DNA of 64,000 nt from JASLZO01 sp965247995 (GTDB lineage Bacteria > Chloroflexota > Dehalococcoidia > UBA6926), in contig OZ252041.1 in assembly GCA_965247995.1 (NCBI GenBank), positions 248,001 to 312,000 on the forward strand, given 5' to 3'. The number at the start of each line of letters is the position of its first letter. The first letter of the stretch is position 1. The notes under the pieces are model-generated. The model saw nothing but the letters and a program-made list of their open reading frames with translations. It was not told the origin of the DNA and made no database searches. This document shows positions 40,979 to 50,482 of the stretch, one piece after another. The position numbers and the translations under genes are program-made.

Positions 40979-42166
40979 ATGGAAGCGATGCACGTCGCGT
41001 GCTTGCTCATCGAGCACTTCGACTACCAACTCCATGCGGTCAGTAATCCAACGCTGCGTGGACGTCCCGTCATCATTGGTGACTACGGTTACGGCATCGT
41101 CGACCTCTCGAAGAAGGCAGAGAGCTATGGGATCACCACTGGAATGCCATTGCGCCAGGCTCTCGCCCATACGCGAGATGCAATCCTCATCGAGCCGGAT
41201 CTGGGTCTGTACCGGCGATCTTGGGTACAGGTCTTGGATGCGCTGCACAACATCACCCCACTCGTAGAGGACCAGGGCCGCGGCCTCGCTTTCGTTGGCA
41301 TCGATGGACTCGAGCGGCTCTATGGAGACGGGGCAAATCTCCTGCGTGCGCTTCAAAGCGCCGTCCTTCCGCCTATCGAATCTCGTCTCGGTGTCGCACG
41401 AGGAAAGTTCGCTGCATACGTCTCGGCATGGGATGCTCTGCCCAACCGCGCTTTTCGGGCGCCAGAGGACATTGCACACTTCCTCTCCTCCAAGACTGTT
41501 CATCTCCTCCCGGTCGATTGGGAAATCCGCAACCGGCTCGATAGCTTTGGACTGAGCACCCTCGGCAAAGTAGCCAGCCAACAGCTGGGAGCGCTTCAAG
41601 CACAGTTCGGACCGACCGGACGATTCATCTGGGAACTGGCCCGGGGAATCAGCGAGCACCCTCTAACGCCCTACCGCACAGAGGATGTTGTCGAAGAGCA
41701 ACTCGTCTTTCCCGCACCAACGGCCAGCCTGGACCCGTTGCTCGTAGCAATTCACTGGCTGCTGGAGCGTACTTACCGCAACCCGCTCCTGTATGGGCGC
41801 TTCGCACGCACAGCGGACCTACGCGGCGATGTGCTGAACAAGAGGCCGTGGCTCCAACGCATCACATTTCGTGAAGCACTCGGCGATCCGGATAGGGCCT
41901 TCGCATCCATCAAGTTCGCCCTAGGCAACCTCTCACTCCCAGGTGCACTCGAAGCGCTTTCACTAACGCTTACCGGGATCACCGGCGAAGCAGGCACACA
42001 GCTCAGTTTCAACACAGACGTTCGGAGGCGAGAGAACCTCGCCGAAGCGATGCGTCAGGTCCGTGAACGGACCGAAGGCCGTACCCCTATCTATCGCGTA
42101 CAGGAGATGGAACCATGGTCCAGACACCCAGAGAGACGACACGTTCTCGTGGAGTACGCCGTCTAA
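40979..42166 (+). CDS. imuB: ImuB-like Y-family polymerase homologue, catalytic residues lost
   Basis: The 395-residue protein aligns with DinB-type Y-family polymerases (NPTLRGRPVIIGD, KAESYGITTGMPLRQA, the little-finger region). The two catalytic segments are altered. The first, normally HVDMD, reads ACLLIEH with Leu at the first metal-binding Asp. The second, normally SLDEAYLD, reads GIDGLERL, keeping Asp109 but losing the Glu. This is the pattern of ImuB, the inactive adaptor that brings DnaE2 to the clamp for translesion synthesis. It lies under the LexA-type box and 5' of a DUF6504 gene and dnaE2. No imuA is present. Confidence 0.85.
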   Translation: MEAMHVACLLIEHFDYQLHAVSNPTLRGRPVIIGDYGYGIVDLSKKAESYGITTGMPLRQALAHTRDAILIEPDLGLYRRSWVQVLDALHNITPLVEDQGRGLAFVGIDGLERLYGDGANLLRALQSAVLPPIESRLGVARGKFAAYVSAWDALPNRAFRAPEDIAHFLSSKTVHLLPVDWEIRNRLDSFGLSTLGKVASQQLGALQAQFGPTGRFIWELARGISEHPLTPYRTEDVVEEQLVFPAPTASLDPLLVAIHWLLERTYRNPLLYGRFARTADLRGDVLNKRPWLQRITFREALGDPDRAFASIKFALGNLSLPGALEALSLTLTGITGEAGTQLSFNTDVRRRENLAEAMRQVRERTEGRTPIYRVQEMEPWSRHPERRHVLVEYAV

Positions 42167-42429
42167 ACACCCCTCAGCCGATAGCGGTTCATGTCGATCC
42201 GTCATCTCGACTCCCCACAGCGATCAGGAAACGTGGGGAGGCTTGGGAGAAGATCACCTCGTTCGAAGACACCTGGAGGGTTGAGGACGAGTGGTGGCGG
42301 GAGGTCCCCCTTATCCGAACGTACTATCGCGCCCTCCTTGAGGACGGCCGTCCGTTGACGCTCTTTCTAGACGAGATAACCGGCCGGTGGCACACCATCC
42401 GCGTGTCGGAATTGCCTCGGAACCCCTAG
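42115..42429 (+). CDS. DUF6504-type small protein of the mutasome cassette
   Basis: This 104-residue protein has WRVEDEWWREVPL, YYRALLEDGRPLTLFLDEITGRW, the Trp-rich core I associate with DUF6504, which is linked to ImuB/DnaE2 loci. The gene overlaps the imuB end by 52 bp in another frame and stops 8 bp before dnaE2. In some actinobacterial ImuB proteins a similar Trp-rich segment is the C-terminus of ImuB itself, so this may be a split-off ImuB tail. Function is unknown. Confidence 0.75.
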   Translation: MVQTPRETTRSRGVRRLNTPQPIAVHVDPSSRLPTAIRKRGEAWEKITSFEDTWRVEDEWWREVPLIRTYYRALLEDGRPLTLFLDEITGRWHTIRVSELPRNP

Positions 42430-42437
42430 CTCACCAA

Positions 42438-45400
42438 ATGTCCGCGTCCTACATCGAGCTCCACTGCCACTCAAACTTCTCGTTCCAGGAAGGAGCGTCC
42501 TTTCCGGACGAATTGCTCACACGTGCAAAGGAGCTTGGGTACCGGGCGCTTGCACTGACCGATCACGACAACCTCACAGCCGCCCTCGAATTTGCCGACC
42601 GGGCCTACCAGTACGACATCAAGCCCATCATTGGCGCAGAAGTGACCATGGTGGACGGCCACCACCTCACGCTCCTCACGGAGAGTCAGCGCGGCTACAA
42701 GAACCTCAGCACCCTCCTCTCCTATGCCCACATCAAGAGCGATCGCCGTGATCCGCGCATGGACCCTGAAGAACTCGCCAGCCACCATGAGGGGCTCATT
42801 GTCCTGTCTGGTTGCTCAAGGGGAGAGATCCCATCGCTCGTAGCGGCGGGGAAGTTGGTTGAGGCCCGACAGGTGGCATCCCGTTACGCAGACGTATTTG
42901 GCCAAACGCAGAGCTTCTTTCTGGAGTTGCAGCAAAACCTCGTTCACGGAGACACCGCCCGCAACCGCCACCTCGTCTCGCTCAGCAGGGAATTGGACCT
43001 ACCGCTCGTTGCCACTAATAACGTCCACTACCACGTCCCCAAGCGCCATCGTCTTCATGACGTCCTCGTTGCAGTGAAGAACCGCAAGACCTTGGAGGAA
43101 AGCCATCAGGAACGGCGTGCCAACAGCGAGTTCTACCTGAAGTCGCCGGAGAAGATGTGCGACCTCTTCATCAACCTTCCAGAGGCAACGCAGAACACCG
43201 TCGCCATCGCCGAACGGTGCACCTCGTTCGACCTGAGGCAGCACCTGGGGTACGAGTTTCCGGAGTACGAAACACCAGGCGGAATTCCACAGCTTGACTA
43301 CCTACGCCGAATCTGCGAGCAGGCAGCCCGGCGAAAATACGGCTCGATCGATAAGCACGTGCGTGCACGGCTGGATGAGGAACTCCGCCGGATCGAACGG
43401 CACAGCCTCGCTGGGTTCTTCCTCATCTACTACGACATCATCCAGCTGGCACGGGAGGTCATGCTCGACCTGGGCCTCAGTGACCCCGAAGTCCCGCTGG
43501 AAGAAAATCCGCCGGGACGCGGGCGCGGTTCGTCTGTAGCAATGCTCGTGGGTTACCTCATCGGTCTGAGCCACATTGACCCACTGAGGTTCGACCTCGG
43601 CCTCGATCGATTCCTTCCTGAGGATGGAGAGATCAGTGCCCCAGACATCGACCTCGACTTCCCAAGGAATATCCGCGAAGAGCTGATCCTCCGCGTACAC
43701 GAGCGGTACGGTTGGGAAAGATCAGCACTGGTCGGTGCAATCAGCACCTATCAGGCCCGCGGGGTAATCAGAGACCTCGGGAAGGCGCTCAGTCTCCCAC
43801 CAGACCAAGTAGACCGGTTAGCGAAACGAATGGACCACCATGCAAGCGGCAACCTCCGCAGAGAGATGTCTCAGATGACCGAGTTCCGGCATCTCCTCAG
43901 TGCACCTGGTTGGCGCGATCTTCTAGAGCTCGCACCCTACCTCTCCAACTTTCCGCGCCTCGTGCAGCAACACTCCGGCGGCATGGTCATCTCTTCGTCG
44001 CCGCTGATAGAAGTAGTTCCGGTGATGCAGGGGGCCATCGAAGGTCGCTATGTCATGCAGTGGGACAAGGAGTCCGTCAACACCGCAAACATGGTGAAGA
44101 TCGACTTCCTAGCGCTGGGGACGCTCTCACAGATGCAGGAGGTTGTTCGGCTCGTCGAGCAGAAGACGGGTGAGCCCCTGGACCTCTCACGGATCGATAT
44201 CGACGATCAGTCGGTTTACGACTCCCTCCACCGTGCCGACACCGTTGGCATCTTCCAGGTCGAGTCAGCCGCGCAGATGCAGACGACTCCTCGCCTGAAG
44301 CCCGGGAACCTTCATGAAATGGCCTTTGAGGTCGCCGCTGTGCGTCCCGGTGTTGGGGCCAATGACGGGGTCACGCACTTCATTCGCAGATATCGACAAG
44401 GAGTGGCCTGGGAATACGATCACCCTCTCGAGAAGAAAGCCCTCGAGCGGACGCTGGGGATCATCCTCTTCCAGGATCAGGTCAACGAAGTCGCTATGAA
44501 CGTTGCTTCCTTCTCACCGCGCGAAGCCGACCTCATGCGGCGCGACTTTAGCAAGCGCCGTAATAAGCGCCTCATCGCCAACTGGCAGCAACGGTTCCTG
44601 GAAGGCGCCGCTGAGAACAAGGTCCCAACCGATGTAGCTGAACGCATCTTCTGGAAGTTCAACGGGCAATACATGTTCCCAGAGGCGCATGCCTACGCGT
44701 TCGGCATCACCGCATATCAGATGTCATGGCTCAAGCTCCATCACCCACTGGAGTTCTACACTGGCCTCTTCAACGAGCAGCCCATGGGTTTCTGGTCCAC
44801 GGAGACGATCAAGGAAGACGCGAAGCGCCATGGGATCTCTGTCCTCAACCCCGACGCGAACCGAAGCGAGGAGAAGACGGTCATCGAAGGCGAGGCAGTC
44901 CGCTTGGGCTTCACCTACGTCCAGCACATGGGACCAGCCCACGTCACTACCTTGCTCAAGGAGAGACGTCAGAGCGGCTCGTATCGCTCGGTGCCAGATG
45001 TAGTCCGCCGGACGGAAATGCCGCAGCGAACTCTGGACTCCCTCGCCGAGGCTGGAGTTTTCGATTCACTCAATCCAGACCGGCGCGCGACCAAGTGGGA
45101 GATCGGACTTCTCCATCGCTCTCAGGGCGGTCAGCTTCAACTCGATCTCCCAACCGAGCAGGACATGGCTGACCTCCCCAGCCAAACATTCGGTGAGCGC
45201 TTAAGCGAGGAGTACAAGTCCCTCGGTATGGCGCCATCTGGCCACGCAATGCAGGAATTCCGTGACTATCTCCCTAAGGAGGTCATCCCCAGCTATCGCC
45301 TCGACGAGCTCACCGAAGGGGACAACGCACTGGTCGCAGGGCGTGTCATCCGCCGCCAGAGACCAAATGGGCGGACAGTCTTCATCACACTTGAGGACGA

Positions 45401-45587
45401 GTACGGCTTCATCCCGCTCATCGTCTGGCAGAAAACGTGGTTGACGCACCATGAGGTCCTGCGAAATCCCTACCTGCTGATCAACGGCACCGCCAGCAGA
45501 CGGGAAGGGACGCTCAACATCGTCGTCGTCGGGGCGCGCTCACTTGGGGCACTCGCCCACGCCACGAGCTCTCGGGATTGGCACTAG
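42438..45587 (+). CDS. dnaE2: Error-prone DNA polymerase DnaE2
   Basis: DnaE2 is the C-family polymerase that copies damaged DNA in the SOS response. The 1049-residue protein has an N-terminal PHP domain (YIELHCHSNFSFQEGAS, LTDHDNL), the palm with GRGRGSSVAMLVGYLIG and the catalytic aspartates in APDIDLDFPR, helix-hairpin-helix segments near residue 850, and an OB fold (VAGRVIRRQRPNGRTVFITLED). The length and the imuB/DUF6504 context favour DnaE2 over the replicative DnaE1. ATG 42438 gives the family start and clears the previous stop. Confidence 0.95.
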   Translation: MSASYIELHCHSNFSFQEGASFPDELLTRAKELGYRALALTDHDNLTAALEFADRAYQYDIKPIIGAEVTMVDGHHLTLLTESQRGYKNLSTLLSYAHIKSDRRDPRMDPEELASHHEGLIVLSGCSRGEIPSLVAAGKLVEARQVASRYADVFGQTQSFFLELQQNLVHGDTARNRHLVSLSRELDLPLVATNNVHYHVPKRHRLHDVLVAVKNRKTLEESHQERRANSEFYLKSPEKMCDLFINLPEATQNTVAIAERCTSFDLRQHLGYEFPEYETPGGIPQLDYLRRICEQAARRKYGSIDKHVRARLDEELRRIERHSLAGFFLIYYDIIQLAREVMLDLGLSDPEVPLEENPPGRGRGSSVAMLVGYLIGLSHIDPLRFDLGLDRFLPEDGEISAPDIDLDFPRNIREELILRVHERYGWERSALVGAISTYQARGVIRDLGKALSLPPDQVDRLAKRMDHHASGNLRREMSQMTEFRHLLSAPGWRDLLELAPYLSNFPRLVQQHSGGMVISSSPLIEVVPVMQGAIEGRYVMQWDKESVNTANMVKIDFLALGTLSQMQEVVRLVEQKTGEPLDLSRIDIDDQSVYDSLHRADTVGIFQVESAAQMQTTPRLKPGNLHEMAFEVAAVRPGVGANDGVTHFIRRYRQGVAWEYDHPLEKKALERTLGIILFQDQVNEVAMNVASFSPREADLMRRDFSKRRNKRLIANWQQRFLEGAAENKVPTDVAERIFWKFNGQYMFPEAHAYAFGITAYQMSWLKLHHPLEFYTGLFNEQPMGFWSTETIKEDAKRHGISVLNPDANRSEEKTVIEGEAVRLGFTYVQHMGPAHVTTLLKERRQSGSYRSVPDVVRRTEMPQRTLDSLAEAGVFDSLNPDRRATKWEIGLLHRSQGGQLQLDLPTEQDMADLPSQTFGERLSEEYKSLGMAPSGHAMQEFRDYLPKEVIPSYRLDELTEGDNALVAGRVIRRQRPNGRTVFITLEDEYGFIPLIVWQKTWLTHHEVLRNPYLLINGTASRREGTLNIVVVGARSLGALAHATSSRDWH

Positions 45588-45778
45588 CCAATCATGCGAG
45601 CGATCCCCCGGAACGACAATTCTTCGAGGGTTTTTCCAACCAGCTAATCGAGGAGCTAGGTGGCGACCATGCGTGAAACACGCCGTACCAGTCGCCACCT
45701 GATTCGATCGCACCGATACCCCAAGTCGGCCACGGACGGTACGCTGTCATCAATAGTCTCCCGACACTAGGAGGAAAC

Positions 45779-46321
45779 GTGCTCCGCAGCTTCAACGGCA
45801 AAAGCCCCAAAGTCCATCCAACTGCTTTCGTGAGTGAGGCCGCATACGTCGTCGGCGACGTCGAGATCGGTCCTTACTCGAGTATCTGGCCCGGCACCGT
45901 CATCCGCGCCAACGCAAACAAGATCACAATCGGCGCCTACGTGGACATCCAGGACAACTGCATGGTCCATTCCGACAGCGATGCGTACTACGGCGACTAC
46001 GCGACGCTCGGTCACGCCGTCATGTGCCACGCCAAGACCGTCGCAACGCATTCACTCGTCGGCAACGGCGCCGTCGTCAATGGTGACGCCGAAATCGGCG
46101 AACACAGCATCATCGCCGCCGGGTCTGTCGTGCTCGAGCGCGTCGTCATCCCGCCGAACTCGTTCGTCACCGGCGCACCTGCCGAGGTGCGCCGACAGAC
46201 CGAGCAGCGCCACCGCGACCTGATCAAGGGCACCGCGGAGGGCTACGCCAGGAACGGACAGGCATTCAAGGAAGCCGGCCTCGGAGACGTGCCGCCGGAA
46301 TTCCTCATGGACTCCGACTAG
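45779..46321 (+). CDS. Gamma-carbonic anhydrase-like left-handed beta-helix protein
   Basis: The 180-residue protein is built of hexapeptide repeats (VVGDVEIGPYSSIWPGTVIRA...). The three zinc-ligand histidines of gamma-class carbonic anhydrases fit MVHSDS, GHAVMCHA and its neighbour. Such trimers hydrate CO2 or, in CaiE/PaaY-type members, hydrolyse CoA thioesters. GTG 45779 has a strong AGGAGG just upstream. The 191 bp before it hold no other gene. The C-terminal 35 residues are a helical tail. Confidence 0.85.
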   Translation: MLRSFNGKSPKVHPTAFVSEAAYVVGDVEIGPYSSIWPGTVIRANANKITIGAYVDIQDNCMVHSDSDAYYGDYATLGHAVMCHAKTVATHSLVGNGAVVNGDAEIGEHSIIAAGSVVLERVVIPPNSFVTGAPAEVRRQTEQRHRDLIKGTAEGYARNGQAFKEAGLGDVPPEFLMDSD

Positions 46322-46403
46322 CTAGCACGCTCGCCCTTCACCGTTCCGCTTGATACCGTCAGCCGCGCGGCCCCATGGGCCGGCCCGCATGGAGGAACCA
46401 GCG

Positions 46404-47177
46404 ATGGACTTGGGCATTCGAGACAAAGTGGCGTTGGTCACCGGCGGAAGCCGCGGCCTCGGCCGCCAAGCCGCCATGAGCCTTGCGCGCGAGGGCGCCA
46501 GACTCGGTATCTGCGCCAGGACCGAGGACACCCTGACCCAGACTGTCGACGAGTTGCGTGGCCTCGGTGTCGACGCCGTTGGCGTCCCCGGCGATGTCAT
46601 GCTCCCCGACGACTGCCAGCGGATCTACTCGGAGGTGTCGCGGCAGCTCGGCCCGCCCGACATCCTCGTCAACAACGCCGGCGGCAGCCGCCAAGGCACC
46701 GTTGTCACTGCTACCGACCAGCAGTGGACCGAATCGTTAAACCTCAACGTCATGTCGGCCATTCGGATGAGCAGACTGGCTCTGCCTGCGATGCAGGACC
46801 GCAACTGGGGCCGAATCGTGAACATCGCGTCGATCTACGGCCGCGAGCACGGCGGCTCGGCTCCCTATATGACATCAAAGGCCGCTTTGATCGCGTTGAC
46901 CAAGAACATGGCCTTGTCGCTGGCTAAGGACGGTGTCCTCGTCAATTGTGTGGCCCCGGGATCAATCGCATTTCCTGGTGGGAGTTGGGACCGGTTCCAA
47001 CAGAACCAACCTCCCGAAGCCGTCGCCGAATTCATCGAGCGCAACTTGCCCATGGGCAAGTTCGGTTGGTCTGAGCCCGTCGGTGATCTCGTCACCTACC
47101 TGGCATCCGAACGGGCTGGGCTCCTGACTGGGACTTGTATCAATATCGACGGCGGACAGTCGAAGTCCCTGATTTAG
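46404..47177 (+). CDS. SDR-family oxidoreductase
   Basis: This 257-residue classical short-chain dehydrogenase/reductase has the cofactor loop TGGSRGLG, NNAGG, the catalytic Ser in IASIYGRE, Tyr-x3-Lys in YMTSK, and the C-terminal GGQS common in 3-oxoacyl-ACP reductase-like members. The substrate is unknown. ATG 46404 has GGAGG 8 nt upstream; earlier in-frame codons lack one. It ends 16 bp from the convergent amidase gene. Confidence 0.92.
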   Translation: MDLGIRDKVALVTGGSRGLGRQAAMSLAREGARLGICARTEDTLTQTVDELRGLGVDAVGVPGDVMLPDDCQRIYSEVSRQLGPPDILVNNAGGSRQGTVVTATDQQWTESLNLNVMSAIRMSRLALPAMQDRNWGRIVNIASIYGREHGGSAPYMTSKAALIALTKNMALSLAKDGVLVNCVAPGSIAFPGGSWDRFQQNQPPEAVAEFIERNLPMGKFGWSEPVGDLVTYLASERAGLLTGTCINIDGGQSKSLI

Positions 47178-47193
47178 TCCAGCCGGGTTTCGG

Positions 47194-48603
47194 CTACAGG
47201 GGCGGCCGCTCCTTGTGCCAGTCCGTCACTTGTTGAAATGCGTGCCCGACAGCGATCACCGTCGACTCGTCGAACGCTCGTCCCGCGATCTGCATCCCAG
47301 CCGGAAGGCCGGTCGTGGCAGTCCGTCCGACCGGCACCGACATGGCCGGGAGTCCAGAGAGGTTGAACGGGCTCAGGTAACGAAACCCGCTCCCGGCAGT
47401 CGCCGGGTCATACCCTTCTAGTCTGGGAGCGGTGTATGGGAACGAAGGCGCGACGATGATATCGGCCTGGCGAAGGACCGAGTCAAACTCCTCCCGCACC
47501 ACAGCCCGAACGCGTTGTGCCTGAACGTAATCGCCGGTCGTGAACAGCGCACCCAGGAGGAACCGCTGGCGGACCGCGTCGCCGAAGTCGTGTCGGCGTT
47601 CCTTCAGATTCCGTTCGTGGTAAGCGTACGCCTCGCCCATCATGATGACCGAGCTCGCGCCTCGAGAGGAGAAGAGGCTCGGGATGCTCACGTCCTGGAT
47701 CTCTGCTCCTAACTGCTGCAGGGCATCGATCGCATCCTCAACGAGCGTCGCCACTTCAGGATCCAGGTCCGGCTGACCGTCGAAGAAATAGTCGCGCGGC
47801 ACCCCAACCGTCAGCCCCGCTAGGTCAGGCCGGAGGGCGGACGTGTAGTCGGACACCGCCTCCGTGCTCGCCGTTGGGTCTTTCGGATCCGGTCCAGCGA
47901 TGGCCTGGAGCATCAGCGCCGCGTCCTCGACCGTCCGCGTCATCGGGCCGCAGTGGTCCAGGGTCCAGCTCAGCGGCACGACGCCGAATCGGCTGACGCG
48001 CCCATACGTCGGCTTCAGCCCGGTAATCCCGCAGAACGCCGCGGGACCGCGGATGGAACCGCCAGTGTCCGAACCCAACGCGCCCATCGCCAGCCCCGCT
48101 GCGACCGCCGCGCCGGATCCCGAACTGGATCCGCCCGGGTAGTGCTCTCGGTTCCATGGATTTCGTGCGCTCGCGAACAGGCTGGTTGGGTCCGGCCCGC
48201 CCAGCGCGAACTCGTTCATGCACAGTTTGCCCAGCAGGATTGCTCCGGCTTCCGTCAGCTTGCGGCCCGCGGTGCTGTCCTCCGATGGAACCCAATCCCG
48301 CATGACCCGCGAGTTGGCCGTCGTTCGGACGCCCGCGGTCGCGTACAGGTCCTTCAAGGCGATCGGAATGCCGTGCATCGGGCCCCGGTACCCGCCGCCC
48401 GCGATCTCGCGCTCCGCTGCCCGCGCCGCATCCATCGCCTCGTCGGCCAACACCGTGACGTAGGAGTCGAGCGCGCCGTCGATCTCATCAATCCGATCAA
48501 GGTGCGCACGGGTGAGTTCCAGCGGCGACAGTTCTCGGTCCCGAATCCGTTCGGCAGCCTGGGAAATGGTCAGGTAGCAGAGGTCAGTCGTTGTACTGGC
48601 CAT
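47194..48603 (-). CDS. Amidase-signature hydrolase
   Basis: The 469-residue protein has the Ser-cisSer-Lys triad of the amidase family: Lys in GIPIALKDLY, the cis-Ser in YPGGSSSGSGAAVAAG, and the nucleophile in GSDTGGSIRGPAAFCG. It resembles GatA and AtzE-type amidases. No gatB is nearby, so a hydrolase role is more likely than tRNA amidation. ATG 48603 overlaps the stop of the small upstream gene (TGATG); GTG 48606 is an alternative. Confidence 0.9.
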   Translation of the reverse strand: MASTTTDLCYLTISQAAERIRDRELSPLELTRAHLDRIDEIDGALDSYVTVLADEAMDAARAAEREIAGGGYRGPMHGIPIALKDLYATAGVRTTANSRVMRDWVPSEDSTAGRKLTEAGAILLGKLCMNEFALGGPDPTSLFASARNPWNREHYPGGSSSGSGAAVAAGLAMGALGSDTGGSIRGPAAFCGITGLKPTYGRVSRFGVVPLSWTLDHCGPMTRTVEDAALMLQAIAGPDPKDPTASTEAVSDYTSALRPDLAGLTVGVPRDYFFDGQPDLDPEVATLVEDAIDALQQLGAEIQDVSIPSLFSSRGASSVIMMGEAYAYHERNLKERRHDFGDAVRQRFLLGALFTTGDYVQAQRVRAVVREEFDSVLRQADIIVAPSFPYTAPRLEGYDPATAGSGFRYLSPFNLSGLPAMSVPVGRTATTGLPAGMQIAGRAFDESTVIAVGHAFQQVTDWHKERPPL

Positions 48604-48815
48604 CACGCTTCCCCCACTGTGTGACGAGCATCGAACTCGACCGCGGGGTCACGCATCCCAAGATCCGTTGAATGGAGTTGCCGAAGCTGCGCGCGGAGCG
48701 GTTCGAACGCGCGTTGAAGCTCGGTACGTTCGTCGGGTGTCAGATCAAGTCCGGCCCGTTCCACCAGTACCCGAAACTCGTCCGGGTCGAGCGGTTGTTC
48801 ACTATCGATATCCAT
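48603..48815 (-). CDS. Small AtzG/GatC-like amidase partner
   Basis: This 70-residue helical, acidic protein reads LVERAGLDLTPDERTEL, then LRQLHSTDLGMRDPAVEFDAR. The pattern AGL-x-L-x-P-E-R followed by a D-x-EPA-x-F-like end recalls AtzG and GatC, small subunits that stabilise amidases. It is translationally coupled to the amidase gene, which supports a complex. Similarity is weak and judged by eye. Confidence 0.6.
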   Translation of the reverse strand: MDIDSEQPLDPDEFRVLVERAGLDLTPDERTELQRAFEPLRAQLRQLHSTDLGMRDPAVEFDARHTVGEA

Positions 48816-48945
48816 CGTGTTCCCCGCGTTTCGAACCGTTCGGTCTGCTAGCCCACGAGTTTACGTCAAGGAGCCAGCCGGGAGCGCCGCATCGTCGTAC
48901 GATATAGCAGTCCTGACTACACCAATCGAGAGAGGCACATCATTC

Positions 48946-49869
48946 ATGGCATTGACCCGCATTCACCACGTTAGCCAGATCGCTCCGGACTTCGACCAAG
49001 CACAGCACGTTTATGTAGATGGCATGGGATTGGCCGTCGATCTCCACCGCTCACCCCTGCCGGACGGTCGGCCGGGCGATTTGGAAGGTACGAGGGCGCT
49101 CGAATTTCCAATCGGTGAGATGTTCATCGAGGTCAGTTGCCCCTCACCAGGAGGGGATTCGCTCGTTCGGCAGTTCCTAGCGGAGCGGAACGACGTCGGT
49201 GGAATGCACCACGTCGCCTTCGCGTCCACTGACCTCCAGAACGATGTCCAGGACCTGGAACGCAAGGGGTTGCGGTTCCTGGCGCACCCTGGCGGCTCGG
49301 GGCCGCTGCTGGTCGACCCGGAGATGACCATGGGTCTCCTCATCGAGATCATCGCGGACGACCACTACTACACCCACCCCATGTATCGGGGTGACGGGGT
49401 CGCAACTGGCATGGCCCACATCGGTATTGCGGCGCGCAGTGAGGAAGAGATAACCGACCTCTTCACCGGGAAGTTCGGATTCGCCGCAGATGAACGAGCG
49501 GGCCGCTCCGCAGGTACCGCAACGCCAGCACGCAGCCAACAACCGCCCCGGGAAGCCGACGACGATGTCTCCATTGTCGAATTCCCATTCGGCGGTACGG
49601 TGATCGAGGTCTCCGTGCCGAACGACGACGTCAGCGGCACCGCGCGGTTCCTCGCAACGCGGGGCGCACTCGGCGCCGCCTGGCACCACATCTGCCCGTT
49701 CGCCCCGGACGTCCATGAATTCATGGACCGCGGCAACGCCGCCGGTATGCGTCAGCTTGGCTCGATTCCGCCCAGGGACGTGGACGCGCGGGCCGTAGGG
49801 TGGTTCCACCCCCGCTCCGCACTCGGGACCTTGATAGAGGTCTGGAACCGGGCACCGAACCACCCGTAA
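48946..49869 (+). CDS. Two-module VOC superfamily protein
   Basis: The 307-residue protein contains two vicinal-oxygen-chelate modules: residues about 5-135 (RIHHVSQIAPDFDQA, FIEVSCP, GMHHVAF) and about 150-305 (AHIGIAARSEEEI, VIEVSVP, AWHHICPF, GTLIEVWN). Each has paired His and Glu positions able to hold a metal. Methylmalonyl-CoA epimerase, glyoxalase I and ring-cleavage dioxygenases share the fold; the activity is not identifiable. A low-complexity linker (TATPARSQQPPREADDD) splits module two. The start has GAGAGAGG upstream. Confidence 0.85.
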   Translation: MALTRIHHVSQIAPDFDQAQHVYVDGMGLAVDLHRSPLPDGRPGDLEGTRALEFPIGEMFIEVSCPSPGGDSLVRQFLAERNDVGGMHHVAFASTDLQNDVQDLERKGLRFLAHPGGSGPLLVDPEMTMGLLIEIIADDHYYTHPMYRGDGVATGMAHIGIAARSEEEITDLFTGKFGFAADERAGRSAGTATPARSQQPPREADDDVSIVEFPFGGTVIEVSVPNDDVSGTARFLATRGALGAAWHHICPFAPDVHEFMDRGNAAGMRQLGSIPPRDVDARAVGWFHPRSALGTLIEVWNRAPNHP

Positions 49870-50009
49870 GCCACCATCCCCTCTGTCGTGGTCGCCGCGA
49901 CAGGGGGGGCAATTCGCGATCGCTGGACACGGTCCTCAGTCGTTTGTACGGTATTGGCATCCAAGCGCCCGACGCCAGTTGGTCGTGAACCTTATTGAGA
50001 CTGTGTCGC

Positions 50010-50444
50010 ATGACCACCACACTGAACCCCCGGCCTGACATCATGGCGGTCCTCGAGGACCGGGGCCACCGCTCCACTGCCCCGCGGCGGGCCATTACGC
50101 AGATTCTGGAAGGGAAGCAGGAGGGTTTCACTGCTGACGAGATCGGGCGCGAGTTGCCTGATGTAGGCAGAGCAACAGTCTTTCGAACGATCAAGCTCCT
50201 CATGAACGCAGGCGTCGTGTGCAGGCTGAACCTACCGGAAGGTGCGCCCAGATATAGCCTCTCCCGCATTGAGCACCACCATCACACCGTTTGTGTACGG
50301 TGCGGGAACGTTGGTGAATTTCGCGCCGCCACGGTTGAACGCCTCGTAGCCGCAATAGGAGAGGACCTTCCCGGGGACATCGTTGGACACAACATTGAGC
50401 TCTTCATTGTTTGTGCCGCGTGCGTCTCGGGCGAAGGTAGCTAG
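50010..50444 (+). CDS. Fur-family regulator, probably the zinc regulator Zur
   Basis: The 144-residue protein has a winged-helix domain (STAPRRAITQIL, recognition helix RATVFRTIKLL) and a dimerisation domain with the metal motif HHHHTVCVRCGNVGEF and a second cysteine pair CAAC for structural zinc. Proteins of this family repress metal uptake when loaded. The adjacent zinc/manganese transporter and the operator-like palindrome between them point to Zur rather than Fur. ATG 50010 gives the usual length. Confidence 0.85.
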   Translation: MTTTLNPRPDIMAVLEDRGHRSTAPRRAITQILEGKQEGFTADEIGRELPDVGRATVFRTIKLLMNAGVVCRLNLPEGAPRYSLSRIEHHHHTVCVRCGNVGEFRAATVERLVAAIGEDLPGDIVGHNIELFIVCAACVSGEGS

Positions 50445-50482
50445 TCCCGTCTAGGTTGATCTGTGCCATCGAGTACGCTTAT

